The notes under the pieces were generated by a model that was given only the letters and a program-made list of their open reading frames with translations, made no database searches and was not told the DNA's origin. From Planktotalea sp. (GTDB lineage: Bacteria; Pseudomonadota; Alphaproteobacteria; Rhodobacterales; Rhodobacteraceae), in NCBI RefSeq assembly GCF_018607995.1, contig NZ_JABBAL010000023.1:346513-410512 (forward strand): a DNA stretch of 64,000 nt, in the 5' to 3' direction. Position numbers and translations under genes: made by a program. Below are positions 1-8,979 of this stretch, one piece after another (position 1 is the first letter of the stretch; every line of letters begins with the position of its first letter).

Positions 1-2
1 GT

Positions 3-224
3 GGCATTTCGAATGATCCAGACAACCAAGTGCTTGTGCAGGCGCTTGTCTCGGTTGCTCAGCATTTTGACATGTTCACTGTCGCAGAATTTGTCGAGAA
101 CGTGCAGGACGCGGAATTTCTGGCCCAGAACGGGATCGACTGCTTGCAAGGGTATTACTTCGGTGCACCCACAGTGCGCCCCCCTTGGGGCGAAACGAAC
201 AACGGCTTGCAAGCCAGAGCCTGA
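3..224 (+). CDS. EAL-domain protein, C-terminal end (5' truncated by window edge)
   Basis: Only the last 73 residues lie in the window; the reading frame is open from position 3. They match the end of an EAL domain, the c-di-GMP phosphodiesterase fold: an AEFVE segment, then a LAQNGIDCLQGYYFGAP stretch, which is the usual C-terminal signature (A-x-x-GxDxxQGYxFGxP). The catalytic EAL/ExL and metal-binding residues lie upstream, outside the window, so activity cannot be judged, nor whether GGDEF or sensor domains precede it. About 20 residues after the signature are unstructured. The next 200 bases up to phaA hold no gene that I can support. Confidence 0.8.
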   Translation, partial: GISNDPDNQVLVQALVSVAQHFDMFTVAEFVENVQDAEFLAQNGIDCLQGYYFGAPTVRPPWGETNNGLQARA

Positions 225-424
225 TCTCGCGCGAGCCATGCACCCCATGCAACCCAGTCCCGATATCTTTGACTGAGACACCCTGTCCGTTTACAGATAA
301 TGCCCGCTCACGCTATTGACCTAACGGAATGCTGACCTGAGCAGAATCGCGCACCATCTCCACATGGGGTTGCGCGCAATTTATGCTAAGCTGGCCTCAC
401 CACGTCTGAGCACAAAGGGATCAA

Positions 425-1600
425 ATGACAAATATCGTAATCGCATCCGCCGCCCGTACTGCCGTTGGCAGCTTTACGGGATCTTTCGCTAACACGCCTG
501 CACATGATCTTGGTGCCACAATGCTGAAAGGCCTTGTCGAGCGCGCGGGCATCGATGCCGCTGACGTATCTGAGACAATCCTCGGCCAAGTCCTGACAGC
601 CGGTCAGGGTCAAAACCCTGCGCGTCAAGCACATGTGAACGCGGGTCTACCAATCGAATCTTCCGCTTGGTCCATTAACCAGGTTTGCGGCTCCGGCCTT
701 CGTGCCATTGCACTCGCCGCACAACACATTCAACTTGGAGATGCGTCTATTGTCGCTGCAGGCGGTCAAGAGAACATGTCCCTTAGCCCCCATGTTGCGC
801 ATCTGCGCGCGGGTCACAAAATGGGTGATATGAAGTACATCGATAGCATGATTCGCGACGGTCTTTGGGATGCCTTCAACGGTTATCACATGGGTCAAAC
901 CGCTGAAAACGTTGCTGAGCAATGGCAGATCAGCCGCGACATGCAGGATGCATTCGCTGTCGCGTCCCAAAACAAAGCAGAAGCGGCTCAGAATGCGGGC
1001 AAGTTCGCTGACGAAATCGTTCCTTTCGTGGTTAAGACGCGCAAGGGCGACATCATCGTCGATCAAGACGAATACATCCGTCACGGCGCAAACCTTGAGG
1101 CCATGGCGAAGATGCGGCCTGCGTTTATCAAAGATGGCTCTGTCACTGCAGCAAACGCATCCGGCTTGAACGATGGCGCAGCTGGCGCACTTTTGATGAC
1201 GGCTGAGGAAGCAGATAAGCGCGGCATCGAGCCACTCGCACGCATCGCATCTTACGCGACTGCGGGTTTAGACCCATCCATCATGGGCGTTGGCCCGATC
1301 CACGCGTCCCGCAAAGCGCTGGAAAAAGCTGGCTGGAAGGCCGAGGAACTCGACCTTGTCGAAGCGAACGAAGCGTTTGCAGCGCAGGCATGTGCAGTGA
1401 ACAAAGACATGGGCTGGAACCCCGAAGTCGTTAACGTCAACGGCGGTGCAATCGCGATTGGTCACCCAATCGGCGCATCCGGAGCGCGTATTCTCAACAC
1501 GCTCCTATTCGAAATGAAGCGCCGGGACGCGAAGAAAGGTCTCGCAACGCTTTGCATCGGTGGCGGCATGGGCGTCGCTATGTGCCTCGAGCGCTTATAA
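425..1600 (+). CDS. phaA: Acetyl-CoA acetyltransferase (beta-ketothiolase)
   Basis: Condenses two acetyl-CoA to acetoacetyl-CoA, the first step of polyhydroxybutyrate synthesis and also the entry to the ethylmalonyl-CoA pathway. The 391-residue length is typical of thiolases. The nucleophilic cysteine is C88 in NQVCGSG, the catalytic histidine is about H347 in [10 protein letters not shown], and the second cysteine is about C377 in CIGGGMG. The start has AAAGGGATCAA just upstream. It is followed by a strong hairpin (1603-1642) and then by phaB on the same strand, so the pair is probably one transcription unit with an internal processing or attenuation element. The degradative homologue AtoB cannot be excluded from sequence alone, but the phaB neighbour favours PhaA. 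Confidence 0.95.
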   Translation: MTNIVIASAARTAVGSFTGSFANTPAHDLGATMLKGLVERAGIDAADVSETILGQVLTAGQGQNPARQAHVNAGLPIESSAWSINQVCGSGLRAIALAAQHIQLGDASIVAAGGQENMSLSPHVAHLRAGHKMGDMKYIDSMIRDGLWDAFNGYHMGQTAENVAEQWQISRDMQDAFAVASQNKAEAAQNAGKFADEIVPFVVKTRKGDIIVDQDEYIRHGANLEAMAKMRPAFIKDGSVTAANASGLNDGAAGALLMTAEEADKRGIEPLARIASYATAGLDPSIMGVGPIHASRKALEKAGWKAEELDLVEANEAFAAQACAVNKDMGWNPEVVNVNGGAIAIGHPIGASGARILNTLLFEMKRRDAKKGLATLCIGGGMGVAMCLERL

Positions 1601-1602
1601 AT

Positions 1603-1642
1603 TTGGAGGTGAAGGGCGCAACGCAGTGCCCTTCACCTCCAA
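1603..1642 (+). terminator. Strong hairpin between phaA and phaB
   Basis: A perfect 15-bp inverted repeat (1603-1617 with 1628-1642) encloses a 10-base loop and begins three bases after the phaA stop codon. There is no T-run after it, so it is not a canonical intrinsic terminator. It may stabilise the phaA message end, attenuate read-through into phaB, or act as a processing site. Seen directly in the sequence; the function is inferred. Confidence 0.6.
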
Positions 1643-1731
1643 CCCACATTTCTTCACGAAACATTATTGCTAAAACTGAATGTCGTTGGGTAACAAGATT
1701 ACCGACGCAAATATGAATTGGAGACTACATC

Positions 1732-2454
1732 ATGGGAAGAGTTGCACTCGTCACAGGCGGATCACGCGGCATCGGCGCGGCCATTTCGAAAAAACTACAG
1801 GCTGATGGTTTTACGGTCGCAGCCACATACGCCGGAAACGATGAAGCCGCAGCAGCTTTCACCGCTGAAACAGGCATCAAAACCTATAAGTGGAACGTCG
1901 CCAGCTATGAAGAAAGTGCCGCGGGCATTGCTCAGGTAACAGCAGACCTAGGCGCGATCGAAGTTGTTGTGGCAAACGCGGGCATCACAAAAGACGCCCC
2001 TTTCCACAAAATGACTCCAGAGATGTGGAACCAAGTCATCGACACCAACCTAACAGGTGTGTTCAACACGGTTCACCCAATCTGGCCTTCCATGCGTGAG
2101 AACAAGTTTGGCCGCGTCATTGTGATTTCCTCGATCAACGGTCAAAAAGGTCAGTTCGCACAAGTTAACTATGCGGCAACGAAGGCTGGCGACTTGGGCA
2201 TCGTGAAATCCCTTGCACAAGAAGGCGCGCGCGCAGGCATCACAGCCAACGCAATCTGCCCGGGCTATATCGCAACAGAAATGGTTATGGCCGTTCCTGA
2301 GAAAGTCCGCGACAGCATCATCAGCCAGATCCCTGCAGGCCGCCTTGGTGAGCCAGAAGAAATTGCGCGTTGCGTCGCTTTCCTAGCGTCCGACGGCTCG
2401 GGTTTCATCAACGGCTCCACGATCTCCGCGAACGGTGCACAGTTCTTCGTCTAA
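1732..2454 (+). CDS. phaB: Acetoacetyl-CoA reductase (SDR family)
   Basis: NADPH-dependent reduction of acetoacetyl-CoA to (R)-3-hydroxybutyryl-CoA, the monomer for polyhydroxybutyrate and a substrate of the ethylmalonyl-CoA pathway. At 240 residues it is a classical short-chain dehydrogenase: nucleotide motif GGSRGIG at residues 9-15, NAG at about 82-84, and the YxxxK pair at about Y147 and K151. The GQKGQFAQVNYAATKAG segment around the active site is typical of PhaB. TTGGAGA precedes the ATG by about 8 bases. It follows phaA, separated by 131 bases with a hairpin, and ends at an intrinsic terminator. Confidence 0.95.
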   Translation: MGRVALVTGGSRGIGAAISKKLQADGFTVAATYAGNDEAAAAFTAETGIKTYKWNVASYEESAAGIAQVTADLGAIEVVVANAGITKDAPFHKMTPEMWNQVIDTNLTGVFNTVHPIWPSMRENKFGRVIVISSINGQKGQFAQVNYAATKAGDLGIVKSLAQEGARAGITANAICPGYIATEMVMAVPEKVRDSIISQIPAGRLGEPEEIARCVAFLASDGSGFINGSTISANGAQFFV

Positions 2455-2480
2455 GACGTTTACTGACCGACAACAAAAAA

Positions 2481-2508
2481 AGCCCCGAACATCGCGTCGG
2501 GGCTTTTC
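2481..2508 (+). terminator. Intrinsic terminator after phaB
   Basis: An 8-bp stem AGCCCCGA/TCGGGGCT (2481-2488 with 2497-2504) with an 8-base loop is followed by TTTT. It lies 26 bases after the phaB stop. A run of A before it means it may also serve the convergent minus-strand gene ending at 2532. Confidence 0.85.
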
Positions 2509-2531
2509 CTTATTCAATTCTTAAAGACGCG

Positions 2532-2990
2532 TTAAATGTGCTCATCCTCAAGATGCAGCTTCATATCGATAAGGACCTGCTGGATCGCGACCGTCTCTTT
2601 CAACAAGCGCTTCGCTTCATTCATCGTTATCACCCCGTCTTCGATGGAGATATTGTACTCCGCCATCAGCATCGCAAAACGTTGGCTCAGGGCAGTAACG
2701 TCCTGATTGACGCCACCTTTGTCATCTGAATTCTTGCGGCGTTCATCAAAGGATAAGGAAATCCCTTTAAGCTCCGCCAAAGCCGCTGTGATATGCGGAT
2801 AAAAGGCCGCTTCTTCCAAAGCCGCGAGTGCATCTACTGGCATAAAGCTATCCGAATGCTCTTCATTATCGGAATAATAACGCCCGAACGTCGCCTTGGA
2901 CTTACCTGTCAATTCGCACGCAGGTTCGATACCCACGTCCTTCACTAACGCTTCGGTATGCTTCTTAAGATAACTGCCTACACCGGCCAT
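2532..2990 (-). CDS. Conserved alphaproteobacterial protein with HTH-like N-terminus
   Basis: A 152-residue soluble protein without signal peptide or membrane segments. Residues about 22-40 (PACELTGKSKATFGRYYSD) resemble the helix-turn-helix of small phage-type repressors: a helix, a KSKAT turn and a recognition-like helix. The middle (FMPVDALAALEEAAFYPHITAALAELKG) and a helical C-terminus are the kind of sequence I recall from an uncharacterised family widespread in Rhodobacteraceae. No function is assigned. It is monocistronic, converging on phaB, with an upstream region that also holds a possible small RNA. A regulatory role is inference from the HTH-like segment only. Confidence 0.75.
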   Translation of the reverse strand: MAGVGSYLKKHTEALVKDVGIEPACELTGKSKATFGRYYSDNEEHSDSFMPVDALAALEEAAFYPHITAALAELKGISLSFDERRKNSDDKGGVNQDVTALSQRFAMLMAEYNISIEDGVITMNEAKRLLKETVAIQQVLIDMKLHLEDEHI

Positions 2991-3089
2991 ACGTCTACCC
3001 TCAAAGTCCCCAAGTGCATTTACGGGGAAGTTCCCAAAAACATTCCCGTTAATCCTTTCGCGGTAATGTGAGATTTGTAAACCATTCCG

Positions 3090-3246
3090 AAAATCTTCGG
3101 ATCGTGTGAGTAGCTAATAACCCTTGTGTAGGGGCGTTTCGCTAGGGAAGGCGTTTTAGCACTCTTTCTGCCATGGTGCATCTCTAGCTCGGGTAAGAGT
3201 ATCGGGCGTAACGATCAGATTTTTTGATTGTTACGCCCTTTTTTTT
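3090..3246 (+). ncRNA. Candidate small RNA ending in a very strong terminator
   Basis: The 316-base gap between the HTH-like gene and tdk contains no credible ORF but ends in a near-perfect 14-bp hairpin followed by eight T (3204-3246). No plus-strand gene lies upstream for that terminator to serve, because the upstream gene is on the minus strand and points away. An independent short transcript is therefore likely. Shorter complementary segments occur inside (for example TCCGA/TCGGA near 3085-3103). The 5' end is unknown and I do not recognise an RNA family. An alternative is a transcription-attenuating leader of tdk. Confidence 0.35.
3204..3246 (+). terminator. Strong intrinsic terminator upstream of tdk
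   Basis: GGGCGTAACGATCA at 3204-3217 pairs with TGATTGTTACGCCC at 3225-3238 (14 bp, one G-T wobble) around a 7-base loop and runs straight into a T8 tract. It lies about 60 bases before the tdk start, so it either ends a small RNA or controls tdk expression as a leader element. Confidence 0.85.
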
Positions 3247-3306
3247 GGCGCGTTCATCTTCATCTTCACCTTGCCAGCGCGCAAATTCATCGCCAAAATC
3301 CTGAAC

Positions 3307-3885
3307 ATGGCAAAACTGTATTTCCACTATTCAACGATGAACGCGGGCAAATCTACTGTGCTGCTTCAGGCCGCGCACAATTACATCGAAAATGCGATGA
3401 AAGTGTATTTGCTCACCGCGCGTTTCGACAATCGTGCAGGGGATGGCCGAATCGCGAGCCGAATCGGCATCGGTAAAGAAGCGGATACATTTGATGTAGA
3501 AGATGATCTGTTTGCCAAGATCGAAGCACGCCTGAACGACAGCCCCTGCGCCTGCATCTTTGTCGATGAAGCACAATTTTTGACCGAAGATCACGTGTGG
3601 CAGCTCACCCGTGCTGTCGATGATCTAAAGGTCCCTATCATGTGCTACGGATTGCGCGTTGATTTCAGGGGGAAACTCTTCCCAGGTTCCGCAGCCCTGC
3701 TCGCGCTCAGCGATGAGATGCGCGAAGTACGTACGATTTGTCACTGCGGAAAGAAGGCGACGATGGTTATTCGTCAAGACGACACAGGCCGCGCCTTGAC
3801 CGAAGGTGAGCAAGTGCAGATTGGCGGCAATGAGGTCTACGTCTCCCTTTGCCGCCGTCATTGGCGCGAAGCGACGGGCAGCTAG
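3307..3885 (+). CDS. tdk: Thymidine kinase
   Basis: Phosphorylates thymidine to dTMP in the salvage pathway. It is a type II thymidine kinase of 192 residues: P-loop STMNAGKST at residues 9-17, the VDEAQFL Mg-binding segment at about 83-89, the lasso region with ICHCGKKA, and a later Cys in SLCRRHW; these cysteines form the structural zinc site. The ATG at 3307 is chosen because the family begins MAKLYFxYSxMNAGKS; upstream in-frame codons add nothing conserved. Its stop overlaps by 3 bases the end of the convergent dehydrogenase gene. Confidence 0.95.
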   Translation: MAKLYFHYSTMNAGKSTVLLQAAHNYIENAMKVYLLTARFDNRAGDGRIASRIGIGKEADTFDVEDDLFAKIEARLNDSPCACIFVDEAQFLTEDHVWQLTRAVDDLKVPIMCYGLRVDFRGKLFPGSAALLALSDEMREVRTICHCGKKATMVIRQDDTGRALTEGEQVQIGGNEVYVSLCRRHWREATGS

Positions 3886-4832
3886 ACCGGATTTGGCAGC
3901 GCCTCGCCTTTTGCAAAAGCCACCGCGTTCTCCACCGCCATCAGCCCCATACTTGTGCGTACTTCTAGTGTCGCGGTTCCAAGATGCGGCAGTAGTGTGA
4001 CGTTTTCCATAGCTTTCAAAGCATCCGGAACTTCGGGTTCAAATTCGTACACGTCCAGCCCTGCACCCGCAATGTCGCCTGCCTGCAAAGCTGCGATCAA
4101 AGCGACCTCTTCCACCACTTCCCCACGCGCGATGTTGATCAAATGCGCATGCGATTGCATCGCATTCAAGATCTCCGCATTAATCAAATGAGCAGTCGAG
4201 CCACCCGGCACGGCCACCACAAGAACATCGACCTGCGCAGCCAATGCAACAAGTGTTTCCACCTGTGTCGCCGCGAAATCCATCACTTTGCGCGACCGAT
4301 TGAAGTAGCTCACCGTCATCCCAAAACCGAAATGACAGCGCCGCGCGATAGCTTGGCCAATGCGCCCCATCCCAACTATACCCACATGTTTGCCGCTCAA
4401 ATGCAGCCCAAGCATTTGGGTCGGGTGCCATCCTTCCCAAGCATTTGCGCGCACCGTGCGTTCGCCTTCGCCCGCACGCCGTGCGCTCATCAGCATCAAA
4501 GTCATCGCAATATCAGCGGTCGCATCCGTTACGGCACCCGGCGTATTGGTCACCTCGATCCCAGCGGAGCGCGCCGCATCCGTATCGATATGATTGAAGC
4601 CCACACCGAAATTCGCCAACATTTTGGCCCGTGCTTCAGGTACATCCGCAAAAATATCAGCCGAATACATGTCACCCAAGGTCGGCAAAACGACATCGTA
4701 GTCCCGCAAGGAAGCACGCAACTCATCTGCATTCATTACAGCTGTGTTGTCGCGCAAGTCCACATCAAAAACCTTTCGCGCAGCATCGACAGCCGGTGCG
4801 GGCAAAGGCCGCGTGATCAACAATTTCATCAA
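3882..4832 (-). CDS. 2-hydroxyacid dehydrogenase (glyoxylate/hydroxypyruvate reductase-like)
   Basis: A 316-residue D-isomer-specific 2-hydroxyacid dehydrogenase. The nucleotide motif GIVGMGRIGQA is at about residues 149-159 and is followed by an FNRSRK stretch; the basic residues after beta-strand 2 suggest NADPH preference. The catalytic triad is present: Arg in INIARGEVV, Glu in DVYEFEPEVP and His in LLPHLGTAT. This pattern fits glyoxylate or hydroxypyruvate reductase, but the exact substrate cannot be read from sequence. Its start overlaps the stop of the csaA-like gene (ATGA), so it is translationally coupled as the last member of a proC-csaA-dehydrogenase unit. Confidence 0.85.
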   Translation of the reverse strand: MMKLLITRPLPAPAVDAARKVFDVDLRDNTAVMNADELRASLRDYDVVLPTLGDMYSADIFADVPEARAKMLANFGVGFNHIDTDAARSAGIEVTNTPGAVTDATADIAMTLMLMSARRAGEGERTVRANAWEGWHPTQMLGLHLSGKHVGIVGMGRIGQAIARRCHFGFGMTVSYFNRSRKVMDFAATQVETLVALAAQVDVLVVAVPGGSTAHLINAEILNAMQSHAHLINIARGEVVEEVALIAALQAGDIAGAGLDVYEFEPEVPDALKAMENVTLLPHLGTATLEVRTSMGLMAVENAVAFAKGEALPNPV

Positions 4833-5167
4833 AACAATCTCACTCCCATCGGCACATCATGATCCGGTGCAATTAGCACCACTTCACCGTTGGCGTCCGG
4901 CACGCCAAGCACCAAGACTTCGCTCATAAACTTACCAATCTGACGCGGTGGAAAATTCACCACAGCCATAACCTGTCGTCCGATCAAGCCCTCTGGGCTA
5001 TAATGTGTCGTCACCTGAGCCGAACTTTTCTTCACACCCAAATCACCCCCGAAATCCACCTGCATCTTGATTGCCGGTTTGCGCGCTTCGGGGTAAGGTT
5101 CTGCATGGATAACGCGGCCCACGCGAATATCGACCTGCATGAAATCGTCGAAACTTATCTCAGCCAT
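4829..5167 (-). CDS. csaA: CsaA-like tRNA-binding domain protein
   Basis: A 112-residue stand-alone OB-fold tRNA-binding domain like Bacillus CsaA, a homodimer proposed to bind tRNA and to act as an export-related chaperone. Family landmarks are FMQVDIRVGRVIHAEPYPEARKPA at the N-terminus, the QVTTHY segment, VVNFPPRQIGKFMSEVLVLG, and a C-terminal LIAPDHDVPMGVRLF. Length and motif order match the family throughout. It overlaps proC upstream by 8 bases and the dehydrogenase downstream by 4 bases. Its role in this operon is unclear; the family assignment is firm and the biological function is not. Confidence 0.85.
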   Translation of the reverse strand: MAEISFDDFMQVDIRVGRVIHAEPYPEARKPAIKMQVDFGGDLGVKKSSAQVTTHYSPEGLIGRQVMAVVNFPPRQIGKFMSEVLVLGVPDANGEVVLIAPDHDVPMGVRLF

Positions 5168-5972
5168 TACCCAATTCCTTCGAGCGATCGGTCGCCGCTT
5201 TCACGGTCGCCGCGATCAAAGGCATCAACGCTTGAGACCCCATCAACACCTCTAGCCCTGCTTGCGTCGTACCATTAGGCGAGGTCACGTTGATGCGCAG
5301 TTGCTCTGGGGCTTCATCGGCGACTTGCGCCAACACCCCTGCACCCGCAACCGTCGCTTTCGCCAGTTGCATCGACAAATCTGCGGGCAATCCTTGCGCC
5401 ACTCCCGCTGCTGCCAGCGCGTCGATCATGTAAAACACATAGGCCGGGCCAGAGCCGGAGACACCTGTGACTGCATCCATTTGAGACTCGCTTTCAAGGC
5501 GCACAACTTGTCCCACAGCGCTTAACAAAGCTTCAGCCAAATCCAAATCCGCACTGGATGAATTGCCATTGCCGATGATTGCCGTGATCCCCTTGGCCAC
5601 GGCTGCAGGTGTGTTGGGCATGGCGCGCACTATGCTCGCATCATTGCCCAGCGCTGCTTCATAAGCTGCAATCGAAACCCCCGCCGCGACGGACAAGAAC
5701 ACGACCCCTGCATTCGGCAAGGCTGCCAACGCGGGCAAGGCTTCGCCCATCATCTGCGGCTTGACAGCGATCAGCACAACGGCCGGAGCTTCGGGAAACC
5801 CCTCATTAATATGGACACCCGTGCCAATCAGCCACTCTGACGGATACGGATCTTGCACCCAAACCGATCCTGCAGGCACACCACGCGCCAGCCATCCCGC
5901 CAACATGGCGGAGCCCATTTTGCCACAACCCAGCAAAACCATGCCGCGTGCGTTTACTGTCTCTAGTGTCAT
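5160..5972 (-). CDS. proC: Pyrroline-5-carboxylate reductase
   Basis: Last step of proline biosynthesis: NAD(P)H-dependent reduction of pyrroline-5-carboxylate. 270 residues, the normal length. The Rossmann motif LLGCGKMGSAM is near residue 13. The C-terminal signature VTGVSGSGPAYVFYMIDALAAAGVAQGL and the final INVTSPNGTTQAGLEVL are diagnostic for ProC. It lies downstream of the YbjN-like gene (34-base gap) and overlaps csaA, suggesting a shared transcript. Confidence 0.95.
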   Translation of the reverse strand: MTLETVNARGMVLLGCGKMGSAMLAGWLARGVPAGSVWVQDPYPSEWLIGTGVHINEGFPEAPAVVLIAVKPQMMGEALPALAALPNAGVVFLSVAAGVSIAAYEAALGNDASIVRAMPNTPAAVAKGITAIIGNGNSSSADLDLAEALLSAVGQVVRLESESQMDAVTGVSGSGPAYVFYMIDALAAAGVAQGLPADLSMQLAKATVAGAGVLAQVADEAPEQLRINVTSPNGTTQAGLEVLMGSQALMPLIAATVKAATDRSKELGNG

Positions 5973-6005
5973 GTGATCCCCCGAAACTACCTTTAGGGGA
6001 AAGTG

Positions 6006-6506
6006 TTACGCGCGCCCGTAGGCCTCCGCAATGGCGACTTCGAGCGCGTCTTTCACGCTGCGATCCCCCCACACAACCAATTGCAACGCTGGATAATAAC
6101 GTTCCGCACTAGTCACCGCCGCGCTGATCATCGTGTCAATCTGATCCGGTCCCGCCACCTGACCGCCTGCCAAAACCAAACCATAGCGGTAGACCATCAA
6201 CTGCTGATCTTCCCAATATGTATAAGCCCCCGCCCAGCAGCGATCATTGATCGCGTTCAACGCTTCATAAAGCTTCGGCAGCATTGCTTTGGGTGGCTCC
6301 ATCTCAAACGTGCAGATCATACGTAGGGTTTCATCATAGGCGGACCACGCCAGCGTGATCGAATAGTTTCGCCACTGACCTTCCACCGACATCGCGATTT
6401 GATCATCGTGAATGCGGTCAAATTCCCATGCGTGATGCTCTGCAAGATGCTCCACCAGATCAATCGGGTGAATGTCGTCTTCGATATTGTGTTCGAGATT
6501 AGCCAT
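6006..6506 (-). CDS. YbjN-domain protein
   Basis: A 166-residue cytoplasmic protein of the YbjN family, whose fold resembles type III secretion chaperones. The sequence opens with an acidic IEDDIHPIDLVEHLAEHHAWEFDR, followed by the central ISMTCTFEM-like strand (here MICTFEMEPPKAML) and YEALNAINDRCWAGAYTYWEDQ, typical of the alphaproteobacterial members. The function is not established in this group; in E. coli YbjN has been linked to stress and motility regulation. It is the first gene of a minus-strand run with proC, csaA and the dehydrogenase. Confidence 0.8.
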   Translation of the reverse strand: MANLEHNIEDDIHPIDLVEHLAEHHAWEFDRIHDDQIAMSVEGQWRNYSITLAWSAYDETLRMICTFEMEPPKAMLPKLYEALNAINDRCWAGAYTYWEDQQLMVYRYGLVLAGGQVAGPDQIDTMISAAVTSAERYYPALQLVVWGDRSVKDALEVAIAEAYGRA

Positions 6507-6643
6507 GCTACGCCCCTAAATCTGGTCTGCACCAATGCATCTTGTGAAAGCTTGGTCTGTTCCTACCACATATCGTGAGGGTGTTGCATCAACCTGTAAA
6601 GCTATAACTTGGGGATAACCTCAATAAGCTGTGGACAAAAAAA

Positions 6644-6668
6644 GACCCGCCACAAAATGCAGCAGGTC
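6644..6668 (-). terminator. Intrinsic terminator of the ubiK-like gene
   Basis: On the minus strand GACCTGC pairs with GCGGGTC (6662-6668 with 6644-6650, one wobble) around an 11-base loop and is followed by seven T. It lies 28 bases after the stop of the UbiK/BMFP gene. Confidence 0.75.
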
Positions 6669-6695
6669 GTTCATGAGCTGTAGTGCTAGAAACGC

Positions 6696-6953
6696 CTACT
6701 TAGAGGCAGCGTCCATTGCATCCAAGCGCGCCTTAAGCGCATCGTTCTCTTCGCGTGCCTTTTGCGCCATCGCACGCACCGCATCAAATTCTTCGCGTGT
6801 CACAAAATCACGATCCGCCAACCAGCGATCCATCAAGGATTTCATCGCGGTCTCTGCTTCGGTCTTTGCACCCTGCGCCACGCCCATTGCGTTGGTCATA
6901 AGTTGCGAAATATCGTCCAGAACTTTGTTTCGAGTTTGCATATTTGCCTCCAT
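6696..6953 (-). CDS. UbiK/BMFP family accessory protein
   Basis: An 85-residue helical protein ending in a coiled coil (FVTREEFDAVRAMAQKAREE then NDALKARLDAM), the pattern of the BMFP/UbiK family. UbiK assists aerobic ubiquinone biosynthesis by associating with UbiJ; Brucella BMFP is a membrane-fusogenic trimer. The N-terminal half (QTRNKVLDDISQLMTNAMGVAQGAK) matches the amphipathic part. An alternative ATG at 6941 would remove four residues and is equally plausible. It is divergent from lgt and carries its own terminator. Confidence 0.85.
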   Translation of the reverse strand: MEANMQTRNKVLDDISQLMTNAMGVAQGAKTEAETAMKSLMDRWLADRDFVTREEFDAVRAMAQKAREENDALKARLDAMDAASK

Positions 6954-7036
6954 CGCGCCATTTGACCTTTATATGGGCTTGAAAGCAGCAGGCCACAAGG
7001 CGTCAACTCGGCGCATCCACGCAAGAGGCAAACACC

Positions 7037-7918
7037 ATGCGCGCAGCGATCCAGTTTCCGCCGATCTCACCAGAGATCTTTTCGATCGAGCTGTTCGGCT
7101 TTGATTTTGCGCTGCGTTGGTACGCGATGGCCTATATTATTGGTATTCTCATCGGCTGGCGCTTGGCTCTGATGGCCGTCAAAGCCGCAAGGCTTTGGCC
7201 CGACAACACATCTCCCTTGACGCCTGCGCAGGTCGAAGACTTGCTGACCTCAGTCATTCTAGGCGTCATAGTGGGTGGCCGTGTTGGCTATGTGGTATTC
7301 TATCAGCCCGCTTATTATCTCGCTCATCCGCTCGAAGGGTTGATGATCTGGCAAGGTGGCATGTCTTTCCACGGCGGTCTACTGGGTGTGATCGCTGCGG
7401 GTCTGTATTTCTGCGCGCGCACAGGCATTTCCAAATTACACACAGCAGACATGATGGCACTGGCCGTCACCCCGGCGCTTTTCCTTGGCCGCGTGTCTAA
7501 TTTCATCAATTCAGAGCTTTGGGGCAGACCAACAGATCTACCTTGGGGCGTTATCTTCCCAGATCGCGCCGCCCAAGCCTGTGGTCCTGTCATCGACATC
7601 TGCGCACGCCATCCTTCACAACTTTACGAAGCTATCCTAGAGGGCCTTCTGTTAGGTACCTTCATCCTTTGGCTCGTCTGGCGGCGCGATGCGCTAAAGA
7701 AACCGGGCATCATCATGGGCACCTTTTTTGCGGGCTACGGCATTGGGCGTTTCCTTGTTGAATTCGTGCGCCAACCGGATGCACAATTCATCACCCTTGA
7801 AAACCCGCTGGGCCTTGTGCTGCAAACGGGCGGCTACGGCTTTACCATGGGCCAACTCTTGTCGATCCCAATGATCCTGATCGGGATCTGGTTTATTCTA
7901 CGCGCCCGCAAAGCATGA
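7037..7918 (+). CDS. lgt: Prolipoprotein diacylglyceryl transferase
   Basis: Inner-membrane enzyme that moves diacylglycerol from phosphatidylglycerol to the lipobox cysteine of prolipoproteins. 293 residues with about seven membrane segments. Signature regions are [13 protein letters not shown], the Lgt signature [20 protein letters not shown], and [12 protein letters not shown], with the conserved arginine near [14 protein letters not shown]. The stop codon overlaps the next start by four bases (ATGA), so lgt, midA and pgeF form a translationally coupled operon. Confidence 0.95.
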   Translation: MRAAIQFPPISPEIFSIELFGFDFALRWYAMAYIIGILIGWRLALMAVKAARLWPDNTSPLTPAQVEDLLTSVILGVIVGGRVGYVVFYQPAYYLAHPLEGLMIWQGGMSFHGGLLGVIAAGLYFCARTGISKLHTADMMALAVTPALFLGRVSNFINSELWGRPTDLPWGVIFPDRAAQACGPVIDICARHPSQLYEAILEGLLLGTFILWLVWRRDALKKPGIIMGTFFAGYGIGRFLVEFVRQPDAQFITLENPLGLVLQTGGYGFTMGQLLSIPMILIGIWFILRARKA

Positions 7919-8979
7919 CCCCACTAGAGCAGATACTTAAGAGCCAAATCGCCACGCAAGGACCGATGAGCGTGGCGGAGTATATGAGCACATGCTTGCT
8001 CCATCCCGAGCACGGCTATTACAGCACGCGCGATCCTTTTGGCACAGGCGGTGATTTCATCACAGCGCCGGAGATCAGCCAGATGTTTGGCGAATTGATC
8101 GGCCTCACGCTTGCTCAAGTCTGGATGGATCAGGGCCAACCCGCACGAATCGCTTTGGCAGAACTCGGACCCGGGCGCGGCACCTTGATGGCCGATATAT
8201 TGCGCACGGCCAAGGCAGTGCCCAGTTTCGAGCAAGCCTGCGAGATACATCTTATTGAGGCCTCCCCAAAACTACGCGAGGTTCAGGCAGCAACTTTGTC
8301 AGCGCATACCTCAATCTGGCACGACCATGTTGACCAGCTCCCCAGCGATCTTCCGCTATACGCAATTGCGAATGAGTTCTTCGACGCACTCCCAATTCGC
8401 CAGATGGTCCGCGACGGTGAGGGATGGCGCGAACGCCAAATTGGCCTTGACAATGACGCGCTCGCCTTTGGGCTAAGCGCGCCTGCCCCGCTCACCGCTT
8501 TGGATCATCGCTTGAACGATACGAAAGACGGCGATCTCGTTGAACTCTGCGCTCAAGCCCCGCTAATCATGCGAGCCCTCGCGGAGCGGATAGAGACAAA
8601 TGGTGGCACAGCGCTGGTCTTCGACTACGGCGATTGGCGCTCGCTTGGGGACACTTTGCAAGCGGTCCACGCTCATGAAAAAGTACCCGCCTTGCACAAA
8701 CCTGGGCAAAGCGATCTGACCTCCCATGTCGACTTTGAAGTGTTGATCACCGATATGCCTTGCACGCATTCCCGCCTAACACCGCAAGGCGTCTTTCTGG
8801 AACGTCTTGGCATCACAGATCGTGCGCAAGCCTTGGCGAAATCCTTAGGCGGCACAGCCTTGGAGCACCACATCGCCGCGCATCGCCGCTTGACCCATCC
8901 CGATGAAATGGGAACGATATTCAAAGCCCTCGCGTTCTTTCCAAAAGGCACACATCCACCCGCAGGATATGAAGTATGA
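7915..8979 (+). CDS. SAM-dependent methyltransferase, MidA/NDUFAF7 family
   Basis: A 354-residue class I methyltransferase. The N-terminus has [34 protein letters not shown] split across the family's signature, then the SAM-binding [15 protein letters not shown] and [11 protein letters not shown]. The human homologue NDUFAF7 dimethylates an arginine of the NDUFS2 subunit of respiratory complex I; the bacterial role is inferred from this. Translationally coupled to lgt and pgeF by ATGA overlaps at both ends, an arrangement I recall from many alphaproteobacteria. Confidence 0.85.
   Translation: MTPLEQILKSQIATQGPMSVAEYMSTCLLHPEHGYYSTRDPFGTGGDFITAPEISQMFGELIGLTLAQVWMDQGQPARIALAELGPGRGTLMADILRTAKAVPSFEQACEIHLIEASPKLREVQAATLSAHTSIWHDHVDQLPSDLPLYAIANEFFDALPIRQMVRDGEGWRERQIGLDNDALAFGLSAPAPLTALDHRLNDTKDGDLVELCAQAPLIMRALAERIETNGGTALVFDYGDWRSLGDTLQAVHAHEKVPALHKPGQSDLTSHVDFEVLITDMPCTHSRLTPQGVFLERLGITDRAQALAKSLGGTALEHHIAAHRRLTHPDEMGTIFKALAFFPKGTHPPAGYEV

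Noticed and set aside
4143..4862. 239-codon frame opposite the 2-hydroxyacid dehydrogenase
   Set aside because: Shadow of a well-conserved gene; composition biased and no start signal.
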